Source: Flagellimonas beolgyonensis (GTDB lineage: Bacteria > Bacteroidota > Bacteroidia > Flavobacteriales > Flavobacteriaceae). Taken from it: 64,000 nt of DNA. The notes below the pieces were generated by a model. The model was not told where the DNA came from and did no database searches. It was given only the letters and a program-made list of their open reading frames with translations. The DNA is taken from contig NZ_RZMY01000016.1 in NCBI RefSeq assembly GCF_003992615.1, positions 62,001-126,000 on the forward strand, given 5' to 3'. Made by a program: the position numbers and the translations under genes. Shown here one piece after another: positions 33,711-43,266 of the stretch (positions are counted from its first letter, which is position 1; the number at the start of each line of letters is the position of its first letter).

Positions 33711-34007
33711 TTAGATATATTCGTTTAAGATGCCTATCAGCGTATTGGCGTCCTGTTCGCCGCTCTGCCTCCAGACCATCTCGCCTTTTTTGTAGATCAT
33801 AAGGGTAGGCAAGCCTTTAATGCGAAGGGCTTGGGATAGCTCTTTGTTTTTGTCGACATCAATTTTGATCACTTTTCCCTTATCCCCCAATGCGGCAGCA
33901 ACATCGCGAAGCACAGGGTGCATGGAAGTGGATTGCTCGTTCCATTCTGCATAAAAATCCAGTAGTACCGGAACGTTTAAATCGATAAGTTCACCAAATT
34001 TGGACAT
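33711..34007 (-). CDS. Thioredoxin-fold protein lacking both active-site cysteines
   Basis: The 98 residues form a full thioredoxin fold, with DFYAEWNEQST at the active-site position and the conserved cis-proline loop KGLPTLMIY. The usual WCGPC is replaced by WNEQS, so both redox cysteines (positions 23 and 26) are absent. It cannot act as a disulfide reductase and may be a binding or scaffold protein. The rest of the sequence is well conserved and shows no sign of decay. Confidence 0.88.
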   Translation of the reverse strand: MSKFGELIDLNVPVLLDFYAEWNEQSTSMHPVLRDVAAALGDKGKVIKIDVDKNKELSQALRIKGLPTLMIYKKGEMVWRQSGEQDANTLIGILNEYI

Positions 34008-34308
34008 AGGTATTCAATGGTTTACGCTCAAAAGTAAGAAAAATTGTTAAAGTTTTACATGAAGGTTGTCCATTCGGAAGGCAACACAAGTTAAATTGAC
34101 GTTAAACCTGTGCAACTTCCATATTCACCCTTCCGATCGGGTATAAGTTCCTAAAAGTCATCACTTACTATTTGATTGCATAAATACTGACATTTATCAT
34201 TCATTTTAGTCCACTTACGCAGTAGGTTTACGGTAGATTTAATATCACGCTCAAAAACTGACCCAATTTCCTATTTTTCAGTATTTTGGATGTGCAAAAC
34301 CTCTTCAA
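34008..34308. other. Divergent intergenic region (301 bp)
   Basis: It lies between the thioredoxin-like gene and the porin gene. On the minus strand TACTTTTG (34029-34036) matches the -7 consensus 22 bp before the thioredoxin-like start, without a clear -33. I see no ORF or RNA gene. Confidence 0.4.
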
Positions 34309-35619
34309 ATGAAAAATTTATTCGCAACGCTTTGTGCCTTTTTGATGACTACTGTCATTTTTGGGCAAGCAGGACACATTATGCAAGGTGTCGGATCTGT
34401 AAATATGTCGATGGGGGGCGCCGCAACGGCCCAGCCCTTGGATATTTCCGGAGCCCTACACTGGAACCCAGCCACCATTTCCGCTTTTGATGATAACATC
34501 TTAAAGGTAGATCTGGGCCTATTCTTTTCTTCCCCGGAATTGAGTTCTACCGTGCCCGAATTTGATGGCAATGGACAGCCTACCGGGAACTTCTTCAGTG
34601 GCACCACCGAGGATGACAGGGGCATTTCACCCATGCCTGCCTTGGCCTATGTATGGAGCAAACCCGAAAGCAAACATACCTTTGGTGTTTCAGCTTTTGG
34701 TATCAGTGGTTTTGGGGTCACCTTTCCCGAAAATATGTCGAACCCCATCAACATGCCACAAGCCAATGGTGGATTTGGAAGGATAGAATCCGACTACATG
34801 CTGTTGCAGGTTGGTTTTGCCTGGGCCTACGAAATTTCCGATCAATTCTCCATTGGGTTGCAGCCCACTTTTAACTATGCTGCCTTGGAGTTGATGCCGA
34901 ACCCAACCGCCAATCCAAACCAAGCCGGTTATCCTTCCACCGATAAAGCATCTGCCTTGGGCTTTGGAGGTCAAATCGGGGTGTTCTACGATTCCGATTC
35001 CGGATTCAAAGCTGGGGTATCCTATAAAACCACCCAAAATTTTGGCGACTTTGAACTGGACAATACCTATTTGGATGGATCCACAAGCACCAATAAGTTC
35101 AATATGGACTATCCCGCCATTCTTTCCTTTGGTTTAGGATATAGTTTGGGAACCATTGACCTCGCCGTGGATTATCGTATGGTGGATTATGAAAACACCG
35201 ATGGTTTCTCTACCACTGGTTGGACCCAAACAGCTTCGGTAGCAGGATTTGGATGGGAGAACATCAATATTATTTCTGCCGGTATCCAATACAAGGGCAT
35301 CAGCAAATTTCCCATCCGTTTGGGATACACCTATAGCTCCAACCCCATCAACAGCGATGTGGCCTTCTTTAATATTCCAGCCACCGCTATCATTAAAAAT
35401 GCATTTCAAGTGGGCTTTACCTACGAGGCCAGCGAACGCTTTGCCATAGATGCCCTTTTCCATTACGGCACCAGTGGAGATGCAACTTCAGGCCCCGTTT
35501 TGAACCCACAGTTCATTCAAAACTATCCTCCCTATGGAGCCATTCCTGGCAGTGAAGTTTCCTATGATATGACAACGGCCATGGTAGGCATTGGCGTCTC
35601 CTGGAAGTTGAACAAATAA
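34309..35619 (+). CDS. Outer-membrane porin of the FadL/OmpP1 family
   Basis: A 436-residue beta-barrel protein with a signal peptide ending VIFGQAGH. The start of the barrel has the hallmark N-terminal hatch sequence (GSVNMSMGGAATAQPLDISGALHWNPA) in which the asparagine-proline-alanine turn is typical. FadL-family members carry long-chain fatty acids or aromatic hydrocarbons across the outer membrane. Alternating strands run to the C-terminal ...VSWKLNK. Function by family, substrate unknown. Confidence 0.87.
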   Translation: MKNLFATLCAFLMTTVIFGQAGHIMQGVGSVNMSMGGAATAQPLDISGALHWNPATISAFDDNILKVDLGLFFSSPELSSTVPEFDGNGQPTGNFFSGTTEDDRGISPMPALAYVWSKPESKHTFGVSAFGISGFGVTFPENMSNPINMPQANGGFGRIESDYMLLQVGFAWAYEISDQFSIGLQPTFNYAALELMPNPTANPNQAGYPSTDKASALGFGGQIGVFYDSDSGFKAGVSYKTTQNFGDFELDNTYLDGSTSTNKFNMDYPAILSFGLGYSLGTIDLAVDYRMVDYENTDGFSTTGWTQTASVAGFGWENINIISAGIQYKGISKFPIRLGYTYSSNPINSDVAFFNIPATAIIKNAFQVGFTYEASERFAIDALFHYGTSGDATSGPVLNPQFIQNYPPYGAIPGSEVSYDMTTAMVGIGVSWKLNK

Positions 35620-35647
35620 ACACTGACCGTAACCAGACCAAACGAAA

Positions 35648-35673
35648 AAGCACCGATTGTGAAATCGGTGCTT
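35648..35673. terminator. Terminator between the porin and metallophosphoesterase genes
   Basis: A stem containing GCACCGATT paired with AATCGGTGC around a short loop, preceded by AAAAA and followed by TTTTTT on the plus strand. It can serve both converging genes. Confidence 0.85.
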
Positions 35674-35699
35674 TTTTATGTTATGCAAGCGGAAGCAGC

Positions 35700-36932
35700 T
35701 TAAGCCAACCCCCTCTTCTTTAAAGTGATTACGGAAATCTCTGGCCAGATGCCAAAACGGCCTGGGTAACCGATGAAACCGAAACCTCGGTTCACATTGA
35801 TGAACTGCCCCAACTCACTGTAAATGCCCGCCCAATACTTGTAGCGCCATTTCACCGGACTCCATTTTACCCACCCGGGTATTTCCACCCCAAACTGCAT
35901 GCCGTGGGTGTGTCCGCTTAAAGTCAAATGGAAATGGTAATCGTCTTGGAGGACCACATCTTCCCAATGTGAGGGATCGTGGCTCAACAATATTTTAAAA
36001 TCATCTTTGTGGACACCTTCCTTGGCCTTTTGTAGGTCACCCGCTTTTTTAAATCCGCCGCGACCCCAGTTTTCCACGCCGACCAACGCAATTTTTTGAC
36101 CCTCTTTTTCGAGAAATCGATTGGTGTTCAACAACAGGTCGAAGCCCATTTCCTGTTGCATGACCTTAAGGTCTTCCAAATTCTGCGCTTTCTCTTCCTC
36201 AGTGTCCCACACGGCATAATCCCCATAATCATGGTTGCCCAAAATGGAAAACACCCCATCCTTGGCTTCCAATCGTGCAAAAACCTCTTTCCAAGGCTCG
36301 AGTTCCTCCGACTTGTTGTTCACGATGTCCCCAGTAAAGAAAATGACATCACTTTGCTGTTGATTTATAAGATCCACGCCATAGGACACTTTATTGTAGT
36401 CGTCAAAACTACCACTATGCACATCCGAAATTTGGGTGATCTGATAGTTGTGAAAGGCATCGGGCAGGTCGTCGAATTCCAGTTCGTACTTCAATACCTG
36501 ATAGTTGTATTTTCCGCGGTACATGCCGTAGAGAATGGCTCCGAACGGAAGCGCCGCCAGTCCAAGGGCCAAACCGCTCACGAATTTTCTTCGGGATGGA
36601 AAATAACCCGCTTCGGTATCGGCCACACCCACAATTTTATTGTATCCAAAACCGATCAAACGAACCACATCTTCCACCAAAAGGAAGAACCCCAACACCA
36701 AGGCCAACAAAAAGAAGGCTGCAAAAATACTTCCGGCAATGGCAGCGGTGCCCTTAAACCCTTCGCCGGGAATATGGGTAAACACCTTAATCCCCAAGAA
36801 AACAAGCACCCCCAAAAACAATACGATATAGGACCACTGCAGCAACGGGCTTTTGAACAAGGTTCGAAAAGCCTGGAAACCGTATGCAGCCAATACAACG
36901 TAAAGGATGGCCAGAACAATAAAACGAGTCAT
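35700..36932 (-). CDS. Membrane-anchored calcineurin-like metallophosphoesterase
   Basis: The N-terminal region (about 1-110) has three to four hydrophobic segments. The phosphoesterase domain follows with all metal motifs: ISDVHSGS, FTGDIVNN, LGNHDYGD, LLSHDPSHW and LSGHTHGMQFG. Relatives include YkuE-type phosphodiesterases acting on lipid-linked phosphates such as UDP-diacylglucosamine-like substrates; the exact substrate is unknown. It stands alone on the minus strand. Confidence 0.92.
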   Translation of the reverse strand: MTRFIVLAILYVVLAAYGFQAFRTLFKSPLLQWSYIVLFLGVLVFLGIKVFTHIPGEGFKGTAAIAGSIFAAFFLLALVLGFFLLVEDVVRLIGFGYNKIVGVADTEAGYFPSRRKFVSGLALGLAALPFGAILYGMYRGKYNYQVLKYELEFDDLPDAFHNYQITQISDVHSGSFDDYNKVSYGVDLINQQQSDVIFFTGDIVNNKSEELEPWKEVFARLEAKDGVFSILGNHDYGDYAVWDTEEEKAQNLEDLKVMQQEMGFDLLLNTNRFLEKEGQKIALVGVENWGRGGFKKAGDLQKAKEGVHKDDFKILLSHDPSHWEDVVLQDDYHFHLTLSGHTHGMQFGVEIPGWVKWSPVKWRYKYWAGIYSELGQFINVNRGFGFIGYPGRFGIWPEISVITLKKRGLA

Positions 36933-36986
36933 ACAATTTTTTTACAAAATTAGAGCTAATCTCCTAGAATCGAGGGCTTTTTAATT

Positions 36987-37706
36987 TTATTTAACGGCTG
37001 AAACCACCTTGCGAATCGTTTCTGGGTCCGTTATCGCAACCCGATCTTCCACCAAATGCTTGGACGAATTCATGGGAATCTTCCCCGATAACTCCAATAC
37101 ATCTCCAAAAACCGTTCCGGAACAATGGATGGCCTTTAGGCCAATTTCCTTAAAATGATGGGCATTGCTCGGTGAAACACCGCCCCCGGCCATTAGGGTC
37201 AGTGCTGTTTGTTGTTGCCATGCTTCAAGATTTTTCAATCCTTTTTCTGCAGAGGGTTCACCACCCGAGGTCAGAACCGTGTTTACTCCGATGTGCTCCA
37301 AATGTGCCAAGGCTTCCAGTGGGTTTGCGACCCAATCAAAAGCCCGATGGAAGGTAAAATGTAACGAACCACTCCGTTCAACTAACTTTTGGGTACGTTC
37401 CACATCCACCGAAAAGTCTTTCCGCAAAACGCCCGAAACGATACCATCCACTCCAGTCTTTTTACAGGCTTCGATATCGGCCAGCATCACCTCAAACTCG
37501 GTATTGTAATAGGTAAAATGACCACTTCGCGGACGCACGAGTACATGCACAGGAATGGACAACCGTTCCTTCACCAACCGTATCAATCCCATGGAGGGTG
37601 TAACGCCCCCCACCCCAAGTTCCGAACACAGTTCAATACGGTCGGCTCCTGCCTTTTCAGCATTCATGGCCGATTCCAGTGAATTGGCACAAACTTCTAC
37701 AAGCAT
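36987..37706 (-). CDS. cutC: CutC family protein
   Basis: A 239-residue TIM-barrel protein with the family motifs LVEVCANSLESAMNAEKAGADRIELC at the start (shown in parts: VEVCANS, GADRIELC), VLVRPRSGHFTY and FHRAFDW. CutC was named for copper tolerance in E. coli, but its enzymatic role is not settled. It lies 46 bp divergent from the asparaginase-like gene. Confidence 0.93.
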   Translation of the reverse strand: MLVEVCANSLESAMNAEKAGADRIELCSELGVGGVTPSMGLIRLVKERLSIPVHVLVRPRSGHFTYYNTEFEVMLADIEACKKTGVDGIVSGVLRKDFSVDVERTQKLVERSGSLHFTFHRAFDWVANPLEALAHLEHIGVNTVLTSGGEPSAEKGLKNLEAWQQQTALTLMAGGGVSPSNAHHFKEIGLKAIHCSGTVFGDVLELSGKIPMNSSKHLVEDRVAITDPETIRKVVSAVK

Positions 37707-37752
37707 ATTGCTATATTTAGCATTCGTAACTTAAAAGTAAACATCCATTCCC

Positions 37753-38754
37753 ATGCAACGTCGCAAATTCCTCAAAAATTCCGGTCTAACCGCTGCCGGA
37801 CTCGTTACCGCCTCAGCTGTGGTATCCTGCAAAACAGAAAACAAGACCGAAGAAGAAGCTGTTGTAGCCAATGCCCCAGTAACTCCCATCAAACCCATTG
37901 TGGTCTGTACCTGGAACTTTTACAACGCTTCAGAAAAGGCTTGGGAAGTGCTAAGCAAGGGAGGATCTTCTCTCGATGCCGTGGAACAAGGCGTAATGGT
38001 AGAAGAAGCGGATGAAAAAAATGAAACCGTGGGCAAGGGCGGTCGTCCCGACCGTGATGGTAACGTGACGCTGGATGCCTGCATCATGGACAAAGATGGC
38101 AATTGCGGTTCCGTGGTGTATCTTCAAAATATTGTACATCCAGTTTCCGTGGCTCGAAAGGTGATGGAAGAAACCCCTCATATCATTTTGGCGGGAAAGG
38201 GAGCTGAAAAATTTGCCTACGAACAAGGCTTTAAAAAAGAGGACCTGTTGACCGAGAGCACCCGCAAACAATACGAAGAATGGCTGAAAACCTCTAAATA
38301 CGAAACCACCATCAATATTGAAAACCACGACACCATCGGGATGCTCGCCATTGATGAAAATGGGGACATGGCCGGAGCCTGTACCACCAGCGGCATGGCC
38401 TACAAAGTTGGGGGTCGCATCGGGGATTCCCCCATCATCGGAGCAGGGCTGTACGTGGACAACGAAGTGGGCGGTGCCACGGCCACGGGCGTGGGTGAAG
38501 AGGTAATCCGTACCGTGGGCAGCTTTTTGATCGTGGAACTGATGCGACAAGGCAAAAGCCCACAAGAAGCCTGTGAGGAAGGTGTAAAGCGTATCATGAA
38601 GAAAAACGAAGGACGCAAGGATTTCCAGATCGGCTTTTTAGCCATCAACAAAAATGGGGAAACGGGCGGCTATTGTGTGCATCCGGGTTTCACGTATAGG
38701 GAATACAGTGCCAATGGGCATGAGAACCGCGAAGTGAAGAGTTTTTATAATTAG
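37753..38754 (+). CDS. Glycosylasparaginase / isoaspartyl peptidase family Ntn hydrolase, Tat-exported
   Basis: A 333-residue precursor with a twin-arginine signal (MQRRKFLKNSG) and a cysteine in VVSCK, so possibly a lipoprotein. HDTIGMLAID contains the threonine that becomes the N-terminal nucleophile after self-cleavage. GGRIGDSPIIGAGLYVDNEVG and the ATATGVGEE motif match glycosylasparaginases, which release asparagine or N-acetylglucosamine from glycoasparagines. Export would place it in the periplasm for scavenging or for glycoprotein turnover. Confidence 0.9.
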   Translation: MQRRKFLKNSGLTAAGLVTASAVVSCKTENKTEEEAVVANAPVTPIKPIVVCTWNFYNASEKAWEVLSKGGSSLDAVEQGVMVEEADEKNETVGKGGRPDRDGNVTLDACIMDKDGNCGSVVYLQNIVHPVSVARKVMEETPHIILAGKGAEKFAYEQGFKKEDLLTESTRKQYEEWLKTSKYETTINIENHDTIGMLAIDENGDMAGACTTSGMAYKVGGRIGDSPIIGAGLYVDNEVGGATATGVGEEVIRTVGSFLIVELMRQGKSPQEACEEGVKRIMKKNEGRKDFQIGFLAINKNGETGGYCVHPGFTYREYSANGHENREVKSFYN

Positions 38755-38975
38755 ATGTTGGAACGCTGCGCTGTTAGATACCAGACCGCTGCGCTACTAG
38801 AATCAGGAAGCATTACATCTTGGCTCCTGACTCTTGACTCTTTTATCTAGGTTCTAAAATCATCAATTCCGAAATCTTATTTCTTACATCTGATGTCTTT
38901 TTAGAAGCAATTCGTACTTTTAATCCCCACCTATTTATTGCCCATTGCTAATTGATAATTGACAATTGAAAATAC
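38755..38975. other. Intergenic region with short direct repeat
   Basis: CGCTGCGCT occurs twice (38764-38772 and 38787-38795). The stretch around it looks like an intergenic repeat relic of the type scattered in flavobacterial genomes. No ORF seen. Confidence 0.4.
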
Positions 38976-41810
38976 ATGTCCGACCAAAAACGACTTTTTT
39001 TACTCGACGCCTACGCACTTATTTTTAGAGGATATTACGCTCTGATCAAAAACCCGCGCATCAATTCCAAAGGGATGGACACCTCCGCTATCATGGGGTT
39101 CATGAACTCCCTTTTTGATGTGATCAAACGCGAACAGCCCGACCATTTGGCCGTGGCTTTCGACAAAGGCGGCAGTGTGGAGCGCACCGAACTTTTCGAG
39201 GACTACAAGGCCAACCGGGACGAGACCCCCGATGCCATCCGCATAGCGGTGCCCTATATACAACAGATCTTGAAGGCCATGAAAATCCCAGTGGTGGAAC
39301 TGGAGGGCTACGAGGCCGATGATTTGATCGGCACCTTGGCCAAACAGGCCGAAAAGGAAAACTACAAGGTGTTCATGGTCACTCCCGATAAGGATTTTGG
39401 TCAGTTGGTGAGTGAAAACATTTTTATGTACCGCCCCGCCCGAATGGGCAACGGGATAGAAATTTGGGGCATTCCCGAAGTACAGAAACGCTTTGGGGTG
39501 AAACGCCCCGAACAGGTAATCGATTATCTGGGGATGATGGGTGATGCCAGTGACAACATTCCCGGCCTACCTGGTGTGGGCGATAAAACTGCTAAAAAAT
39601 TCCTGGAGGATTTTGATTCGTTGGAAGGCCTGTTGGCCAATACGGACAAACTGAAGGGCAAGATGAAGGAAAAAGTGGAGGAGAATGCCGAACTCGGTCG
39701 ACTCTCCCGAAAACTGGCCGAGATCAAGACCGATTGTGAGGTCACTTTCCATGCGGAGGACTACGAAATGTGTCCGCCCGATGCCGAAAAAGTGCAGGAA
39801 ATCTTTGAGGAACTGGAATTCCGCAGATTGAAGGACCAATTCATCAAACTGTTTACGGAAGAAGCAGAAGCCAGCACCCCGGTGACCAGCACCGAAACCG
39901 CCAAACAAGAAGCCAAAGTGGCCGGCAGTGGACAGTTCACCCTATTTGGGGGCGACCCAGCGGAAGCCGCAGCGACCATCAAAGATGTGAACAGCCGCAA
40001 GACCCTAGCCGATGTACCCCATTTTTACCAGACCGTGCACCCGGGTAAAAGCATGGACCTGTTCTTGGAAATGCTTATGAAACAAACTTCGGTCTGTTTT
40101 GATACCGAGACCACTTCCCTGAATCCGTTGGAAGCAGAGTTGGTGGGTATTGCCTTCAGTTGGGCAGCGGGCAAAGGGTTTTACGTTCCCTTCCCCGAAA
40201 CACGGGACGATGCCATGCCCCTCTTGGAAAAACTGCGTCCGTTCTTTGAATCGGAGGCCATTGAAAAAATAGGCCAGAACCTTAAATACGACATCAAGGT
40301 GATGCTCAACTATGGTGTGGACGTGAAAGGCAAGCTGTTCGATACCATGTTGGCCCACTACCTCATCAACCCCGATATGCGCCACAACATGGATGTGCTT
40401 TCGGAAACCTACCTCAACTACACCCCTATTTCCATCACCGAATTAATCGGAAAAAAGGGTAAAAACCAGTTGAACATGCGTCAGGTGCCCGTGGACAAGC
40501 AAACGGAATATGCCGTGGAGGATGCCGACATCACCTATCAATTGGCACAGCATTTTAGACCCGAACTAAAAGAGGCCCAAACCGACAAACTGTTCGAGGA
40601 CATCGAAATTCCCTTGCTTCGCGTACTCGCCGATATGGAGCGGGAAGGCATCAATTTGGATGAGGGCTACCTGCACGAACTTTCGAAAGCGCTGGATGAG
40701 GACATCAAGAAATTGGAACAACAGATTTATGAAGAAGCCGGAGAGGAATTCAACATTGCCTCCCCCAAACAGTTGGGTGATATCCTGTTCGAAAAATTAA
40801 AGCTGGTAGACAAGCCCAAAAAGACCAAAACGGGGCAATATTCCACCGCAGAGGATGTACTTTCGTACTTGGCGAAGGACCATGCCATCATCAGAAATGT
40901 ATTGGAGTACCGTGGGTTGGCCAAATTGAAGAGCACCTATGTGGACGCCCTACCCAATGAGATACAAAAAGCAACGGGCCGGGTACACACCGATTATATG
41001 CAAACCGTGGCCGCAACGGGCCGTTTGAGCAGCAACAACCCCAATTTGCAGAACATTCCCATCCGAACCGAACGGGGACGACAAGTGCGCAAGGCGTTTA
41101 TCCCTCGGGATGATAATTATGTGCTTTTGGCTGCGGATTATTCACAGATAGAACTCCGCATCATTGCCGCCTTAAGCGAGGAGGACACCATGATTTCGGC
41201 CTTCCAGAACGGGGAAGACATACACGCTTCCACCGCTTCCAAAGTATTCAATGTGCCAATCGAGGAAGTGACCCGTGAGCAGCGTAGCAATGCCAAAACG
41301 GTGAACTTTGGGATTATTTATGGGGTATCGGCCTTTGGATTGAGCAACCAGACCGATTTGAGCCGCACCGAGGCCAAGGACCTCATCGACACCTATTACA
41401 AAACCTACCCGAAATTGCGCAATTACATCAGTGAACAGATTGACTTTGCCCGCGAGCATGGTTATGTACAAACCGTGTTGGGCCGTCGGCGGTATCTAAA
41501 AGATATCAATGCCGGGAACCAAGTAGTGCGTGGCGCCGCAGAGCGAAACGCCGTGAACGCTCCCATTCAGGGAAGTGCGGCGGACATCATCAAGATTGCG
41601 ATGATCAACATCCATAAAAAGCTGGCGGAAGGCCAATACAAGACCAAAATGTTGTTGCAGGTGCACGATGAATTGGTGTTCGATTGTTATAAACCCGAGT
41701 TGGACACCATGAAGGAACTCATTAAATCCGAAATGGAACATGCCTACAAACTCTCCGTACCGTTGGATGTGGAAGTGGGCGTTGGTGAGAACTGGCTGGA
41801 GGCGCATTAA
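38976..41810 (+). CDS. polA: DNA polymerase I
   Basis: A complete 944-residue PolA. The 5'-3' exonuclease region (about 1-300) has VAFDKGG and GYEADDLIGT and the GDASDNIPG motif. The 3'-5' exonuclease region (about 350-560) retains the acidic residues (FDTETTSLNP, GQNLKYD, YAVEDADITY), so proofreading is probably active. The polymerase domain shows TGRLSSNNPNLQNIPIR, DYSQIELRI, the O-helix NFGIIYG segment and the HDELVF motif C. It replaces primers and repairs gaps in DNA. Confidence 0.98.
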   Translation: MSDQKRLFLLDAYALIFRGYYALIKNPRINSKGMDTSAIMGFMNSLFDVIKREQPDHLAVAFDKGGSVERTELFEDYKANRDETPDAIRIAVPYIQQILKAMKIPVVELEGYEADDLIGTLAKQAEKENYKVFMVTPDKDFGQLVSENIFMYRPARMGNGIEIWGIPEVQKRFGVKRPEQVIDYLGMMGDASDNIPGLPGVGDKTAKKFLEDFDSLEGLLANTDKLKGKMKEKVEENAELGRLSRKLAEIKTDCEVTFHAEDYEMCPPDAEKVQEIFEELEFRRLKDQFIKLFTEEAEASTPVTSTETAKQEAKVAGSGQFTLFGGDPAEAAATIKDVNSRKTLADVPHFYQTVHPGKSMDLFLEMLMKQTSVCFDTETTSLNPLEAELVGIAFSWAAGKGFYVPFPETRDDAMPLLEKLRPFFESEAIEKIGQNLKYDIKVMLNYGVDVKGKLFDTMLAHYLINPDMRHNMDVLSETYLNYTPISITELIGKKGKNQLNMRQVPVDKQTEYAVEDADITYQLAQHFRPELKEAQTDKLFEDIEIPLLRVLADMEREGINLDEGYLHELSKALDEDIKKLEQQIYEEAGEEFNIASPKQLGDILFEKLKLVDKPKKTKTGQYSTAEDVLSYLAKDHAIIRNVLEYRGLAKLKSTYVDALPNEIQKATGRVHTDYMQTVAATGRLSSNNPNLQNIPIRTERGRQVRKAFIPRDDNYVLLAADYSQIELRIIAALSEEDTMISAFQNGEDIHASTASKVFNVPIEEVTREQRSNAKTVNFGIIYGVSAFGLSNQTDLSRTEAKDLIDTYYKTYPKLRNYISEQIDFAREHGYVQTVLGRRRYLKDINAGNQVVRGAAERNAVNAPIQGSAADIIKIAMINIHKKLAEGQYKTKMLLQVHDELVFDCYKPELDTMKELIKSEMEHAYKLSVPLDVEVGVGENWLEAH

Positions 41811-41831
41811 CCACAACGTATAAAATAGAGA

Positions 41832-42458
41832 ATGACCAACATCTTCCTTAAAGCAAAACATTGGCAGTTATTCTTGCTCATGGTGGGGGTTCCATTGGTT
41901 TCCCAGATTTATATATATGCAAGAATCTGGTTAGTTGAATCGGTTCCATCCACAGAAATGGAAAACAACGGATTTACCCAAGTCTTGGACGAAAAATTTA
42001 TCCAATTTGAATGGTTCCTTATAGTGATGCTTTGTTTTGGCCTATTATTTTTTGGTTGGTTATGGGCGTTGGCCATAGGATTACAAAAATGGGTACCCGT
42101 CGAGGCTAAAATGAAAACAACGCGGTTCAAGATTTTCTTTTTTATTCCTTTGGTGTACTTTCTGTTTATGGTTACTTCCATGTCCAGTTTATTTTCGGTG
42201 GACGCGGAGTCATTTTTCTTGAATTTAGGGATTATTGTCGCGATCATTGTACCACTCCATTTGTTCTCCATGTTCTGTATTTTACACACCTTTTATTTTG
42301 CGGCAAAAACCCTAAAAACTGTGGAATTGAAACGAAAGGTCGGGTTTGGAGATTTTATAGGTGAATTTTTTCTTTTGTGGTTCTATTTCATTGGAATCTG
42401 GATTATTCAGCCTAAAGTGAACCGACTATATGCAGAGAATAAAACCGACGTCTCCTAA
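41832..42458 (+). CDS. Four-helix membrane protein of unknown function
   Basis: The 208-residue protein has about four transmembrane segments (about 12-32, 57-78, 96-118, 132-155) plus a C-terminal hydrophobic stretch. The family is not recognised. It lies 21 bp after polA and could be cotranscribed, but the function is unknown. Confidence 0.6.
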   Translation: MTNIFLKAKHWQLFLLMVGVPLVSQIYIYARIWLVESVPSTEMENNGFTQVLDEKFIQFEWFLIVMLCFGLLFFGWLWALAIGLQKWVPVEAKMKTTRFKIFFFIPLVYFLFMVTSMSSLFSVDAESFFLNLGIIVAIIVPLHLFSMFCILHTFYFAAKTLKTVELKRKVGFGDFIGEFFLLWFYFIGIWIIQPKVNRLYAENKTDVS

Positions 42459-42474
42459 TTGGAACGGTGAAAAT

Positions 42475-42516
42475 CAACCTCCCAAAACAAGAATCCTACA
42501 AAATGTTATCTTTAAA
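42475..42516. repeat. Left 42-bp direct repeat flanking the HEPN-like insertion
   Basis: Forty-two bases that match 43223-43264 at 38 positions. It starts CAACCTCCC and ends ATCTTTAAA. It lies 16 bp after the membrane protein stop codon. Confidence 0.85.
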
Positions 42517-42556
42517 CTTGGCCGTAGACAAAAACTGATTAGAATTGCATTAACTC

Positions 42557-42572
42557 CTTACTTAAAAGTAAG
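42557..42572. promoter_or_regulatory. Palindrome before the HEPN-like gene
   Basis: A perfect 16-bp palindrome CTTACTTAAAAGTAAG sits 7 bp before the preferred ATG of the HEPN-like gene. It could be an operator or a leader hairpin of weak stability. Confidence 0.4.
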
Positions 42573-42579
42573 AAAATCA

Positions 42580-43203
42580 ATGAAAGATCCATTAAAAAAT
42601 ATAAATGTCGAGAAGCAATTTATGTTGATTGGAGAATTTATTGTCAGGTTTGAGGACATAAATGATTGGATTAGATTCTTAATACCCCGAATCATTTTTA
42701 AAGAAGACCAAACTGAATTACAGGTAAAAAGTATTGAATCTCTTACAGAAAGCATAACTGCCTATCCGTTAAGAATAAAATTGGATTCGATAATTGCAGA
42801 CAATTTTAGGAATTGTGAACGCCTTGTTCGATTAAACCAAAGACTTTCATCTAAACAAGAAAAGCTGCCTGAAATAAGGAATACAATAACCCATGGTTCT
42901 TATAGACTAGGGTGGAAAGATTTTAGTGGTAATCTTTCCTCAGAAACTTTGTCCATTCAGCATGGTAAAGCAACAAAAGGGGGGTTCGAAAAACGATCCA
43001 GAATAATTTCAACTATAAAATTGGAAGAAATGAACAAAAACCTAATAAGAGTTTCAAAATCTTACAATTATATTGCTGCCATTATTAGATGTCTAAACTA
43101 TCATGACCTTCCTAATCAAGCAGATAAGTATCTTGATTGGCTAGAAGAAGAAATCAACTCAATTGAAAAATTTAAACTGGAAGAAGTTGATATTTTAAAT
43201 TAA
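42580..43203 (+). CDS. HEPN-like protein of unknown function, AT-rich
   Basis: The ATG at 42580 (MKDPLKNINVEKQ) is preferred over the ORF start at 42430, which would overlap the membrane protein gene. The 207-residue, mostly helical protein has EIRNTITHGSY (R100, N101, H105), the R-N-x3-H motif typical of HEPN-domain ribonucleases of toxin and defence systems. No other domain is seen. The gene is much AT-richer than its neighbours and lies between two 42-bp direct repeats. The defence role is inferred from motif and context only. Confidence 0.6.
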   Translation: MKDPLKNINVEKQFMLIGEFIVRFEDINDWIRFLIPRIIFKEDQTELQVKSIESLTESITAYPLRIKLDSIIADNFRNCERLVRLNQRLSSKQEKLPEIRNTITHGSYRLGWKDFSGNLSSETLSIQHGKATKGGFEKRSRIISTIKLEEMNKNLIRVSKSYNYIAAIIRCLNYHDLPNQADKYLDWLEEEINSIEKFKLEEVDILN

Positions 43204-43222
43204 CTTGTACAATAACCCTCCC

Positions 43223-43264
43223 CAACCTCCCCAAACAAAAATCCTACAAAATGCTATCTTTAAT
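43223..43264. repeat. Right 42-bp direct repeat flanking the HEPN-like insertion
   Basis: This copy directly precedes the RadC-like gene start at 43267, so it includes that gene's upstream region. The copy at 42475-42516 matches 38 of 42 positions. Confidence 0.85.
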
Positions 43265-43266
43265 CC

